From assembly GCA_963971285.1 (NCBI GenBank), contig OZ020244.1:806001-870000 (forward strand): DNA of 64,000 nucleotides. The letters run 5' to 3'. Under the pieces are notes generated by a model, which worked only from the letters and a program-made list of their open reading frames with translations, was not told the DNA's origin and searched no databases. Every line of letters begins with the position of its first letter. Within the stretch, counting starts at the first letter, position 1. This document shows positions 10,651 through 22,642 of the stretch, piece by piece. Made by a program: the position numbers and the translations under genes. The stretch comes from Astropecten irregularis. Its lineage: Eukaryota > Echinodermata > Asteroidea > Paxillosida > Astropectinidae.

Positions 10651-13600
10651 TGCCTTGGTGCCCCTGGCCATTGCCTTGGTGCCCCTGGTCATTGCCTTGG
10701 TGCCCCTGGCCATTGCCTTGGTGCTCCTGGTCATTGCCTTGGTGCCTCTGGTCATTGCCTTGGTGCTTTTGGTCATTGCCTTGGTGTTCCTGGTCATTGC
10801 CTTGGTGCACTTGTCATTGGCTTGGTGCACTGGTCATTGCCTTGGTGCCCCTGGTCATTGCCTTGGTGCTTCTGGTCATTGTCTAGGTGCCCCTGGTCAT
10901 TGCCTTGGTGCCTCTGGTCATTGCCTTGGTGCCCCTGGTCATTGCCTTGGTGCCCCTGGTCATTGCCTTGGTGCACTGGTCATTGTCTTGGTGCACTGGT
11001 CATTGCCTTGGTGCTTCTGGTCATTGCCTTGGTGCCCCTGGTCATTGCCTTGGTGCCCCTGGTCATTGCCTTGGTGTCCCTGGTCATTGCCTTGTTGCCC
11101 CTGGTCATTGTCTTGGTGCTGCCTGGTCATTGCCTTGGTGCCCCTGGTCATTGCCTTGGTGCTGCCTGGTCATTGTCTTGGTGCTCCTGGTCATTGCCTT
11201 GGTGCACTGGTCATTGCCTTGGTGTCCCTGGTCATTGCCTTGGTGCACTGGTCATTGCATGCCTTGGTGTTGCCTGGTCATTGCCTTGGTGCTCCTGGTC
11301 ATTGCCTTGGTGCTCCTGGTCATTGCCTTGGTGCCCCTGGTCATTGCCTTGGTGTTCCTGGTCATTGCCTTGGTGCACTTGTCATTGGCTTGGTGCACTG
11401 GTCATTGCCTTGGTGCCCCTGGTCATTGCCTTGGTGCACTGGTCATTGCATGCCTTGGTGTTGCCTGGTCATTGCCTTGGTGCTCCTGGTCATTGCCTTG
11501 GTGCCTCTGGTTATTGCCTTGGTGCCCCTGGTCATTGCCTTGGTGCCCCTGGTCATTGCCTTGGTGCACTGGTCATTGTCTTGGTGCACTGGTCATTGCC
11601 TTGGTGCTTCTGGTCATTGCCTTGGTGCCCCTGGTCATTGCCTTGGTGCCCCTGGTCATTGCCTTGGTGTCCCTGGTCATTGCCTTGTTGCCCCTGGTCA
11701 TTGTCTTGGTGCTGCCTGGTCATTGCCTTGGTGCCCCTGGTCATTGCCTTGGTGCTGCCTGGTCATTGTCTTGGTGCTCCTGGTCATTGCCTTGGTGCAC
11801 TGGTCATTGCCTTGGTGTCCCTGGTCATTGCCTTGGTGCACTGGTCATTGCATGCCTTGGTGTTGCCTGGTCATTGCCTTGGTGCCTCTGGTCATTGCCT
11901 TGGTGCTTTTGGTCATTGCCTTGGTGTTCCTGGTCATTGCCTTGGTGCACTTGTCATTGGCTTGGTGCACTGGTCATTGCCTTGGTGCCCCTGGTCATTG
12001 CCTTGGTGCTTCTGGTCATTGTCTTGGTGCCCCTGGTCATTGCCTTGGTGCCTCTGGTCATTGCCTTGGTGCCCCTGGTCATTGCCTTGGTGCCCCTGGT
12101 CATTGCCTTGGTGCACTGGTCATTGTCTTGGTGCACTGGTCATTGCCTTGGTGCTTCTGGTCATTGCCTTGGTGCCCCTGGTCATTGCCTTGGTGCCCCT
12201 GGTCATTGCCTTGGTGTCCCTGGTCATTGCCTTGTTGCCCCTGGTCATTGTCTTGGTGCTGCCTGGTCATTGCCTTGGTGCCCCTGGTCATTGCCTTGGT
12301 GCTGCCTGGTCATTGTCTTGGTGCTCCTGGTCATTGCCTTGGTGCACTGGTCATTGCCTTGGTGTCCCTGGTCATTGCCTTGGTGCACTGGTCATTGCAT
12401 GCCTTGGTGTTGCCTGGTCATTGCCTTGGTGCTCCTGGTCATTGCCTTGGTGCTCCTGGTCATTGCCTTGGTGCCCCTGGTCATTGCCTTGGTGTTCCTG
12501 GTCATTGCCTTGGTGCACTTGTCATTGGCTTGGTGCACTGGTCATTGCCTTGGTGCCCCTGGTCATTGCCTTGGTGCACTGGTCATTGCATGCCTTGGTG
12601 TTGCCTGGTCATTGCCTTGGTGCTCCTGGTCATTGCCTTGGTGCCTCTGGTTATTGCCTTGGTGCCCCTGGTCATTGCCTTGGTGCCCCTGGTCATTGCC
12701 TTGGTGCACTGGTCATTGTCTTGGTGCACTGGTCATTGCCTTGGTGCTTCTGGTCATTGCCTTGGTGCTGCCTGGTCATTGTCTTGGTGCTCCTGGTCAT
12801 TGCCTTGGTGCACTGGTCATTGCCTTGGTGTCCCTGGTCATTGCCTTGGTGCACTGGTCATTGTATGCCTTGGTGTTGCCTGGTCATTGCCTTGGTGCTC
12901 CTGGTCATTGCCTTGGTGCTCCTGGTCATTGCCTTGGTGCCCCTGGTCATTGCCTTGGTGCACTGGTCATTGCATGCCTTGGTACTCATGGTCATTGCCT
13001 GGGTGCTCCTGAATTGCCTTGGTGCACTGGTCATTGCCTTGGTGCTGCCTGGTCATTGCCTTGGTGCTCCTGGTCATTGCCTTGGTGCCTCTGGTCATTG
13101 CCTTGGTGCTTCTGGTCATTGCCTTGGTGCTTCTGGTCATTGCCTTGGTGCTCCTGGTCATTTCCTTGGTGCCTCTGGTCATTGCCTTGGTGCTTCTGGT
13201 CATTGCCTTGGTGCACTGGTCATTGCCTTGGTGCACTGGTCATTGCCTTGGTTGTCCCTGGTCATTGCCTTGGTGCCCCTTGTCATTGCCTTGGTGCCCC
13301 TTGTCATTGCCTTGGTGCTGCCTGGTCATTGCCTTGGTTGCCCCTGGTCATTGCCTTGGTGCCCCTGGTCATTGCCTTGGTGCCCCTGGTCATTGCCTTG
13401 GTGCACTGGTCATTGACTTGGTGTTGCCTGGTCATTGCCTTGGTGCCTCTGGTCATAGCCTTGGTGCTGCCTGGTCATTGCCTTGGTGCCCCTGGTCATT
13501 GCCTTGGTGCTGCCTGGTCATTGCCTTGGTGCACTGGTCATTGCATGCCTTGGTACTCATGGTCATTGCCTGGGTGCTCCTGAATTGCCTTGGTGCACTG

Positions 13601-14921
13601 GTCATTGCCTTGGTGCTGCCTGGTCATTGCCTTGGTGCTCCTGGTCATTGCCTTGGTGCCTCTGGTCATTGCCTTGGTGCTTCTGGTCATTGCCTTGGTG
13701 CTTCTGGTCATTGCCTTGGTGCTCCTGGTCATTTCCTTGGTGCCTCTGGTCATTGCCTTGGTGCTTCTGGTCATTGCCTTGGTGCACTGGTCATTGCCTT
13801 GGTGCACTGGTCATTGCCTTGGTTGTCCCTGGTCATTGCCTTGGTGCCCCTTGTCATTGCCTTGGTGCCCCTTGTCATTGCCTTGGTGCTGCCTGGTCAT
13901 TGCCTTGGTTGCCCCTGGTCATTGCCTTGGTGCCCCTGGTCATTGCCTTGGTGCCCCTGGTCATTGCCTTGGTGCACTGGTCATTGCCTTGGTGTTGCCT
14001 GGTCATTGCCTTGGTGCCTCTGGTCATAGCCTTGGTGCTGCCTGGTCATTGCCTTGGTGCCCCTGGTCATTGCCTTGGTGCTGCCTGGTCATTGTCTTGG
14101 TGCTCCTGGTCATTGCCTTGGTGCACTGGTCATTGCCTTGGTGTCCCTGGTCATTGCCTTGGTGCACTGGTCATTGCATGCCTTGGTGTTGCCTGGTCAT
14201 TGCCTTGGTGCTCCTGGTCATTGCCTTGGTGCTCCTGGTCATTGCCTTGGTGCCCCTGGTCATTGCCTTGGTGCACTGGTCATTGCATGCCTTGGTGCTC
14301 CTGGTCATTGCCTTGGTGCTCCTGGTCATTGCCTTGGTGTACTGGTCATTGCCTTGGTGCCCCTGGTCATTGCCTTTGTGTTGCCTGGTCATTGCCTTGG
14401 TGCCCCTGGTCATTGCCTTGGTGCTGCCTGGTCATTGCCTTGGTGCTCCTGGTCATTGCCTTGGTGCCCCTGGTCATTGCCTTGGTGCTGCCTGGTCATT
14501 GCCTTGGTGCCCCTGGTCATTGCCTTGGTGCACTGGTCATTGCATGCCTTGGTGTTGCCTGGTCATTGCCTTGGTGCTCCTGGTCATTGCCTTGGTGCTC
14601 CTGGTCATTGCCTTGGTGCCCCTGGTCATTGCCTTGGTGCACTGGTCATTGCATGCCTTGGTGTTGCCTGGTCATTGCCTTGGTGCCTCTGGTCATTGCC
14701 TTGGTGCTTCTGGTCATTGCCTTGGTGCACTGGTCATTGCCTTGGTGCCCCTGGTCATTGCCTTGGTTGACCCCTGGTCATTGCCTTGGTGCCCCTGGTC
14801 ATTGCCTTGGTGCCTCTGGTCATTGCCTTGGTGCTTCTGGTCATTGCCTTGGTGCACTGGTCATTGCCTTGGTGCTGCCTGGTCATTGCCTTGGTGGCCC
14901 TGGTCATTGCCGTGGTGCACT
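10651..14921. repeat. 20-22 bp minisatellite (GCCTTGGTGCCCCTGGTCAT family) with ~570 bp higher-order repeats
   Basis: About 200 head-to-tail units of GCCTTGGTG-N(2-5)-CTGGTCATT fill 4.27 kb. Units differ in length (20, 21 or 22 bp) and in the variable centre (CCC, CA, CTGC, CTC, TTC). The variants recur in blocks: the rare unit CTTGTCATTGGCT occurs at 10810, 11378, 11950 and 12518 (spacings 568, 572, 568), and GGTACTCATGGTCATTGCCT at 12981 and 13552 (571). The array lies just inside the intron after remnant C. All three + frames stay open for hundreds of codons only because the unit lacks stops; these are not genes. Confidence 0.97.
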
Positions 14922-15890
14922 GGGCTTACATTTGGATGCTGATAGAGTTCATGAGGAATTTACTGTGTTTTGACCAAACTAACCTGCTTACCTGATTGTT
15001 ATTGATTTCTAGGATTGCAGTGAGGTGGTTCACTAGTGCTAGGCTTACTGGATGCAGATAGAGTTCATGAGGAATTTACTGTGTCTTGACCAAACTAACC
15101 TGCTTACCTGATTGTTATTGATTTCTAGGATTGCAGTGAGGTGGATCACTAGTGCTAGGCTTACTGGATGCTGATAGAGTTCATGGGGAATTTACTGTGT
15201 CTTGACCAAACTAACCTGCTTACCTGATTGTTATTGATTTCGAGGATTGCAGTGAGGTGGATCACTAGTGCTAGGCTTACTGGATGCTGATAGAGTTCAT
15301 GAGGAATTTACTGTGTCTTGACCAAACGAACCTGCTTACCTGATTGTTATTGATTTCTAGGATTGCAGTGAGGTGGATCACTAGTGCTAGGCTTACTGGA
15401 TGCTGATAGAGTTCATGAGGAATTTACTGTGTCTTGACGAAACTAACCTGCTTACCTGATTGTTATTGATTTCTAGGATTGCAGTGAGGTGGATCACTAG
15501 TGCTAGGCTAACTGGATGCTGATAGAGTTCATGAGGAATTTACTGTGTCTTGACCAAACTAACCTGCTTACCTGATTGTTATTAATTTCTAGGATTGCAG
15601 TGAGGTGGATCACTAGTGCTAGGCTTACTGGATGCTGATAGAGTTCATGAGGAATTTACTGTGTCTTGACGAAACTAACCTGCTTACCTGATTGTTATTG
15701 ATTTCTAGGATTGCAGTGAGGTGGATCACTAGTGCTAGGCTTACTGGATGCTGATAGAGTTCATGAGGAATTTACTGTGTCTTGACCAAACTAACCTGCT
15801 TACCTGATTGTTATTGATTTCTAGGATTGCAGTGAGGTGGATCACTAGTGCTAGGCTTACTGGATGCTGATAGAGTTCATGAGGAATTTA
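14922..15890. repeat. 116 bp tandem array, about 8 copies
   Basis: The word GATTGCAGTGAGGTGG recurs at 15013, 15129 and 15245, then at the same 116 bp step to about 15830. Copies differ by only a few substitutions. Each unit contains a splice-acceptor-like tract TTGTTATTGATTTCTAG directly before GATTGCAG. The array abuts the 20-22 bp minisatellite without spacer; the junction unit (14922-14940) is a hybrid of the two. There is no coding potential. Confidence 0.95.
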
Positions 15891-16352
15891 CATCCATTGC
15901 TGCTCCTGAGTACATGCCATATCACTAATCCCTTATACACCATCCAGTACACATCCAGACTGCCAGGTTTGTAGTCAGAGTTTTTCTCTTTGTGTTTGCT
16001 GTTATACAGAAATACACTCTCAAATGGCTGAGAAATTGTCACTTGTAACTGTCCAATAATCAATTTGATATTTGAATGTAGTAACAGTCTTGTAAAACTT
16101 CAAATACTTGATTTTGTTTCCTTACTTGCACGAATGGACAAACAATCAGATTGATTATCAAACAAATCAGATCGTTACTTGCATCATCCTAAATAGATTT
16201 GACCGTTTTGAAAAGTTCAGTACATCAGTGCAAAATTAGTAATAAATTCTTGCAAATTGATTGAGTCTAATTACTAAGTGAGCCTAATTACTCAGTACAT
16301 GTATGTCACTATGCCAACCTGCACTCAACTGTAATGTTCTTTATTCCTGTAG
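15891..16352. other. unique AT-rich intron-like sequence
   Basis: Between the 116 bp array and remnant D I see no repeat and no credible ORF. The stretch ends in an acceptor-like TTCTTTATTCCTGTAG before 16353. Confidence 0.4.
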
Positions 16353-16488
16353 GATACAGTTTGTGTATGAGCCACAGTTCTACATTTTGGACAGACTGAG
16401 CTACATGACCCAATGTTGATTAACATTAGTCTCAACACACCAGGCAACTGAACAGAGGCCAAACCCAGACTTATCTACTGGAATAACC
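16353..16488 (+). pseudogene. exon-like remnant D, frameshifted
   Basis: The segment runs from TTCCTGTAG to a GTAAGAAT donor. One frame reads IQFVYEPQFYILDRLSYMT and then stops. A shift gives MLINISLNTPGN, a TGA, then TEAKPRLIYWNN. Protein-like sequence thus appears in two frames separated by a frameshift and a stop. The phase does not match remnant C directly, so an exon may be missing between them. The parent family is not recognised. Confidence 0.4.
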
Positions 16489-16670
16489 GTAAGAATTCGT
16501 CTTTTATATTAGTGGTTTGATGCAAGCAGGATCTTTTTCAAAGGCTACAAGGTTTTATAGACTTTGAGAAAGATCCTGCTAGTCAAGTTACAATTCTGCA
16601 CCTGTTACCTACATATGGAACTTGAACACTGACACAGGTGTCAAGGACTGTAGCAATCACAGACATATAA

Positions 16671-18735
16671 ACTAGAGGGAGACAGACACTCACTTGAGTG
16701 GTAACTCCTGACTAAACATAAGATCACTATAGAGGGAGACAGACACTCACTTGAGTGGTAACTCCTGACTAAACATATGATCACTAGAGGGAGACAGACA
16801 CTCACTTGAGTGGTAACTCCTGACTAAACATATGATCACTAGAGGGAGACAGACACTCACTTGAGTGGTAACTCCTGACTAAATATATGATCACTAGAGG
16901 GAGACAGACACTCACTTGAGTGGTAACTCCTGACTAAATATATGATCACTAGAGGGAGACAGACACTCACTTGAGTGGTAACTCCTGACTAAATATATAA
17001 TCACTAGAGGGAGACAGACACTCACGTGAGTGGTAACTCCTGACTAAACATATGATCACTAGAGGGAGACAGACACTCACTTGAGTAGTAACTCCTGACT
17101 AAACATAAGACCACTAGAGGGAGACAGACACTCACTTGAGTGGTAACTCCTCACTAAACATATGATCACTAGAGGGAGACAGACACTCACTTGAGTGGTA
17201 ACTCCTGACTAAACATAAGATCACTAGAGGGAGACAGACACTCACTTGAGTGGTAACTCCTGACTTAACATATGATCACCAGAGGGAGACAGACACTCAC
17301 TTGAGTGGTAACTCCTGACTTAACATATGATCACTAGAGGGAGACAGACACTCACTTGAGTGGCAACTCCTGACTTAACATATGATCACTATAGAGGGAG
17401 ACAGACACTCACTTGAGTGGTAACTCCTGACTAAACATAAGATCACTAGAGGGAGACAGACACTCACTTGAGTGGTAACTCCTGACTAAACATATGATCA
17501 CTAGAGGGAGACAAACACTCACTTGAGTGGTAACTCCTCACTAAACATATGATCACTAGAGGGAGACAGACACTCACTTGAGTGGTAACTCCTGACTAAA
17601 CATATGATCACTAGAGGGAGACAGACACTCACTTGAGTGGTAACTCCTGACTAAACATAAGATCACTAGAGGGAGACAGACACTCACTTGAGTGGTAACT
17701 CCTGACTAAACATAAGATCACTAGAGGGAGACAGACACTCACTTGAGTGGTAACTCCTGATTAAACATATGATCACTAGAGGGAGACAGACACACACTTG
17801 AGTGGTAACTCCTGACTTAACATATGATCACTAGAGGGAGACAGACACTCACTTGAGTGGTAACTCCTGACTTAACATATGATCACCAGAGGGAGACAGA
17901 CACTCACTTGAGTGGTAACTCCTGACTAAACATAAGATCACTATAGAGGGAGATAGACACTCACTTGAGTGGTAACTCCTGACTAAACATAAGATCACTA
18001 GAGGGAGACAGACACTCACTTGAGTGGTAACTCCTGACTAAACATATGATCACTAGAGGGAGACAGACACTCATTTGAGTGGTAACTCCTGACTAAACAT
18101 ATGATCACTAGAGGGAGACAGACACTCACTTGAGTGGTAACTCCTGACTAAACATATGATCACTAGAGGGAGATATACACTCACTTGAGTGGTAACTCCT
18201 GACTAAACATAAGATCACTAGAGGGAGACAGACACTCACTTGAGTGGTAACTCCTGACTAAACATAAGATCACTATAGAGGGAGATAGACACTCACTTGA
18301 GTGGTAACTCCTGACTAAACATAAGATCACTAGAGGGAGACAGACACTCACTTGAGTGGTAACTCCTGACTAAACATATGATCACTAGAGGGAGATAGAC
18401 ACTCACTTGAGTGGTAACTCCTGACTAAACATATGATCACTAGAGGGAGACAGACACTCAATTGAGTGGTAACTCCTGACTAAACATAAGATCACTAGAG
18501 GGAGACAGACACTCACTTGAGTGGTAACTCCTGACTAAACATATGATCACTATAGAGGGAGACAGACACTCACTTGAGTGGTAACTCCTGACTAAACATA
18601 AGATCACTAGAGGGAGACAGACACTCACTTGAGTGGTAACTCCTGACTAAACAAATGATCACTAGAGGGAGACAGACACTCACTTGAGTGGTAACTCCTG
18701 ACTAAACATATGATCACTAGAGGGAGACAAACACT
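16671..18735. repeat. 55 bp tandem array, about 37 copies
   Basis: The unit runs ACTAGAGGGAGACAGACACT, then CACTTGAGTGGTAACTCC, then TGACTAAACATATGATC (55 bp: for example TCACTAGAGG at 16781 and 16836). Sporadic units carry an extra AT before AGAGGG or a TATG/TAAG alternation. These variants recur irregularly, so there is no clear higher-order period. The array lies in the interval between remnants D and E. Confidence 0.96.
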
Positions 18736-18978
18736 ATGGTTATCCAACAATGATAACTGATAATGTGGCCATCAAAGGAAGGGAAAATAAAGCTATGCCC
18801 CAAATCTCTGGCTGCGGCTGTAAATAACACACAAGTCTATGGAAACAGCTGCAGTCACTGTGGTTGCCATAGGTCAGTAGGTGCGTGTGTAATTTGCAGC
18901 CGCAGCCTGAGATCTTCATTGTGTCTGTTGAATCCTCTTCCCAATGATATGTTACATGATTATGTGATCTTTCTACAG

Positions 18979-19150
18979 GATACCATGACTTGGGCTATGA
19001 CTACTTTGACCTATGCACCAAATGCCAACTATCATGGATAGGACAGCTTCCTAGTCTTAGCTGAAGATCTGTCAGGTGCAGTGTCTCAACTTCTAGAAAT
19101 ACAGATAGCTGTCCTCATCAATCCTTGTATCAACAATGGCATATGTGGAG
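18979..19150 (+). pseudogene. exon-like remnant E, cadherin-like repeat running into EGF-like start, with in-frame stop
   Basis: The acceptor ATCTTTCTACAG precedes 18979, and GTTGGT follows 19150. In frame 0 the segment reads TLTYAPNANYHG, a TAG stop (19039-19041, codon 21), then DSFLVLAEDLSGAVSQLLE, then a stretch ending NPCINNGICG. The TY-x-PNANYHG-x-DSF signature is typical of cadherin-like repeats of large cell-surface proteins, and NPCxNxGxCxG is the opening of an EGF-like domain. A single stop inside this conserved signature argues for a decayed gene. The exon ends in phase 1, which matches remnant F exactly. Confidence 0.6.
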
Positions 19151-19224
19151 GTTGGTTCAAATTCTCATATTCAGTAATTGCTTAGGGTGACTTGGACTGG
19201 AAACTATGACAGATTGATAGTGTA

Positions 19225-20180
19225 CTCACATCTGAGCTATCCAGCCCTATGATGGGCTTAATGTCTTTGCTCAGGGTGCCAGTCAGAAGCCATATAACCC
19301 TTTAACTGTCACACCAGTGCTCTAAAATCTGAGCTATCCAGCCCTATGATGGGGCCTCCCTGTAGTCAACTATCTTCGCTCAGGTTGCCAGTCAGAAGCC
19401 ATATCATCTATTAACTGCCATACCAGTGCTCTACCATCTGAGCTATCCAGCCCTATGATGGAGCCTCCCTAGAGTCAACTATCTTTGCTCAGGGTGCCAG
19501 TCAGAAGCCATATAATCCATTAAGTGCCATACCAGTGCTCTACCATCTGAGCTATCCAGCCCTATGATGGGCCTAATGTCTTTGCTCAGGATGCCAGTCA
19601 GAAGCCATATAACCCATTAACTGCCACACCAGTGCTCTACCATCTGAGCTATCCAGCCCTATGATGGGGCCTCCCTAGAGTCAACTTTCTTTGCTCAGGG
19701 TGCCAGTCAGAAGCCATATAACCCATTAACTGCTATACCAGTGCTCTAAAATCTGAGCTATCCAGCCCTATGCTGGGGCCTCCCTAGAGTCAACCATCTT
19801 TGCTCAGGGTGCCAGTCAGATGCCATATAACCCATTAACTGCCACACCAGTGCTCTACCATCTGTGCTATCCAGCCCTATGATGGGGCCTCCCTAGAGTC
19901 AACTATCTTTGCGCAGGGTGCCAGTCAGAAGCCATATACCCCATTAACTGCCACACCAGTGCTCTACCATCTGTGCTATCCAGCCCTATGACGGGGCCTC
20001 CCTAGAGTCAACTATCTTTGCGCAGGGTGCCAGTCAGAAGCCATACTACCATCTGTGCTATCCAGCCCTATGACGGGGCCTCCCTATAGTCAACTATCTT
20101 TGCTCAGGGTGCCAGTCAGAAGCTATATAACCCATTAACTGTCACACCAGTGCTACCATCTGAACTATCCAGCCCAATGC
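19225..20180 (-). repeat. 109 bp tandem array derived from a tRNA-like SINE 5' half
   Basis: On the minus strand each unit reads TAGGGCTGGATAGCTCAGAT, then GGTAGAGCACTGG. This is the acceptor/D-arm (A-box) part of a tRNA, preceded by TGGCTTCTGACTGGCA and CAAAGATAGTTGACT. The + strand word CTGAGCTATCCAGCCC starts at 19232, 19329, 19438, 19547, 19644, 19753, then (as CTGTGC) 19862, 19971 and 20053. Steps are 109 bp, with 97 bp variants lacking the CCTCCCTAGAG block and one truncated unit. The same 5' flank and A box occur once at 23123-23210, showing common origin. Confidence 0.9.
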
Positions 20181-20256
20181 ATTCATCATGGGGCTTCTGA
20201 AGTCAGACCCTACAATCAATTTTGTTTCATTAATTTGTATTTTTCCTCTTTGGCAG

Positions 20257-20352
20257 TTACTATGGAAACAACCAGTGATACAATTCAGGATAAGCTTCTT
20301 TCAAATATCAGGATAACCAGCCTGAATGAGATGGGAGCACAGACTCAACCAG
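20257..20352 (+). pseudogene. exon-like remnant F
   Basis: The segment lies between TTTTTCCTCTTTGGCAG and CCAG|GCAAGT, a GC-AG type donor. Joined in phase to remnant E it is open and reads VTMETTSDTIQDKLLSNIRI, then TSLNEMGAQTQP. The phase match and clean acceptor support a real exon; the short length and lack of a known motif limit confidence. Confidence 0.4.
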
Positions 20353-20753
20353 GCAAGTTATATTTCTTTCCCATTAATTACTCAGCCCTGTTCCCATACA
20401 GTCTGCCTGCATATTCACTCCTTTGTTATCTTCCATCTTTGATCTTACCTACCCTCACCAACATCCCTTTGTCCCCTTTCCCCTGATCTACTTGTCCATC
20501 CATCTCTTCTCTTGGTGGTTTCCTAGCCCTGTTGTATGCTTTCCCTGTTTCCCTGGTCACTCTGTCCCCCTTTGTTCTGATCCTCTCATCCATTTATGTC
20601 TACCTTTACTTGCTGATGTGAAATCATGCTTTTGCCTCCAGTTGATACCATGGCCATGGAGCTATGAACCCAAGAGATACCACTTCTAAATATTCTATTT
20701 ATTATCAATTTTGAATTGTAAGGTTCTCATTCTGGTGGTTCATTGGGTTATAT

Positions 20754-22226
20754 CAGGGTGTCCGCGGGTCTTTAAAAAGTATTAAAAAGTCTTAAATGAA
20801 ATTTTCCAAATTTAAGGCCTTAAAAAGCATTAAAAGGTATTAAATTGAATTCTCAAAGGTATTGAAAAAATTCTGGAAGAGAGTTATTTTTACATTATGT
20901 TATATTATGTTGTAATCAGATCCTAAAAATCGGAAACACGTAACAAAATAATTTGGAAAATTGCAGCACGCATAGTATAGGTGAATTCTGAACGCACATG
21001 GCAAACTCGGTCAGGGGTCGTCAAACCAATACGCGTACGAGAGTCGGAAAGAAATATCGTCTGGCTCCGTGTTTTGTGTACACGTGTTTATATGAGGCTA
21101 AATGGGGCAGGAAACAGACCCTACTTCGGTGATCGTGCATCCTACATCGATCGAAATGGCCACCGCACATGCCGATTTTCTACCTCCATGCTCCGACACT
21201 CTCCGGCGCTTCACGCTTAAAAATTGTCGCCGAACTTTAAAATCATGCTGCCACATTTACATATATTTACTATTAAAATGATCTGGAAACTATAACAACC
21301 ATTTCATTTATTCTATTAACTTCATGACTTTCCGATGATTTCGCGCGAACTGTCAAGTTTGCTACACGAGGCGACTCGAATCGACATGCATAAACGATGT
21401 ACTAAACTGGATCGAGCAGTGGGTCACCCCGGCCTTGCATGCATACTCGTACACGGGCATGGCAAGAGACCTACTTTTGCTGCATACGGTCTGCACTGCA
21501 AGAGACCTACTTTTGCTGCATACGGTCTGCGCACGTGGTCACAAATCTGGTTACGTTTACGCGAAACTTCGACGAAATTCTTCCGAAAATTCGGCATTTT
21601 GAATGAGCTTGCTTTATTCAAACTACATTTTCGATGATTTATCGTACATTCACATGAAATAAGAAGTCATTTTTGGAAATAATGAGGAAAAAATGCCTAC
21701 AAAAAGTTGAGTTTGCGATTGCAACTGTTGACACCAATCTTGCCACAACGCGATTTTACCGTGATGGCCGTGGGGCAAACGCTTCGTGTGGCCGGTCAAC
21801 ATTCCTCACGGGCACGCTACCAACGTTGTGTTGTGTACCGCGGTGCACGGAAACCTTTGTTGTTTAATATCTCTATATGTAAGGATGTTTCTTGTTCATC
21901 TGTTTTTGATTGGTTTTCATTCTTAAGCTAATATTCACTTGTTTTATTTTGTCATCTGTCATCTACATTTTATACATTTTTCTTTTGATTTTTCTGTGAA
22001 ATTTAGAATGTCTAGCAAGAGGTCCATAAAATGCAGGGCCTAAGTGGTCTACCCTATTTATTTTACTATGTCATGAAAGAATTGCAAATACAGTAGCCCA
22101 CTGTGAGTGTGAGCTGCCTTATACATTATGTTGAATTTTATATGGTCTTAAATTCCTCTAAAGGTGGCATTAGAAAGGGTCTTAAAAAGTCTTAAATTTG
22201 ACTTGCTGAAACCTGCAGATACCCTG
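20754..22226. mobile_element. non-autonomous DNA transposon with CAGGGT termini
   Basis: The left end CAGGGTGTCCGCGGGT (20754) and the reverse complement of the right end, CAGGGTATCTGCAGGT, form 16 bp terminal inverted repeats with three mismatches. Both subterminal regions are rich in TTAAAAAGTCTTAAA words. The flanks share TATAT (20749-20753 and 22227-22231), a possible 5 bp target duplication, though it is low complexity. No intact transposase is visible. Internal ORFs (for example 21335-21637) are short, and a 30-odd bp block is duplicated in tandem near 21465-21530. The superfamily is unresolved. Confidence 0.7.
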
Positions 22227-22642
22227 TATATTGAGCTGAGTTTGAATGGGTTACAGAAACTCATTACTGGTACATGTACTAACATTGATCAGTTTGGTCT
22301 GGTGGTCCAGTTTGTATGTCCAATATGTGAACCCTGGTCTAGATTTCACAAACACTAAGATTAATTTCAAGATGAGTTGTCAATATTACCATAGAGATTT
22401 GTATTGCATCACACTTTGTGTAATGATTAAGATGGGTTCACATTTGAGTGCTTTGTGGTCAGTAGCTGCCTTTGTATACAAATCAATTTTAAAACTCCTG
22501 ACCCGAGTCTGGATTATTGTCTATGACCTGAATTTACACATAGCTGCAGCCACTATCCATAGACTTGTGTGTGATTTCAAGCCATAGCCAGGACATTCAT
22601 ACATAGCCTTTAAATGAAATAGTCTTGTTTGTTTGTGTTTAG

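Noticed and set aside
10655..14995. Long + strand ORFs (up to 898 codons) reading LVIALVPLVIALV-type and WSLPWCP-type repeats
   Set aside because: They exist in all three frames because the 20-22 bp unit lacks stops. Unit length is not a multiple of three throughout, and splice-consistent exons flank the array, so it is intronic satellite.
16671..18735. CRISPR-like regular array
   Set aside because: Units are contiguous with no unique spacers, and the DNA is eukaryotic; it is a minisatellite. The same applies to the other arrays.
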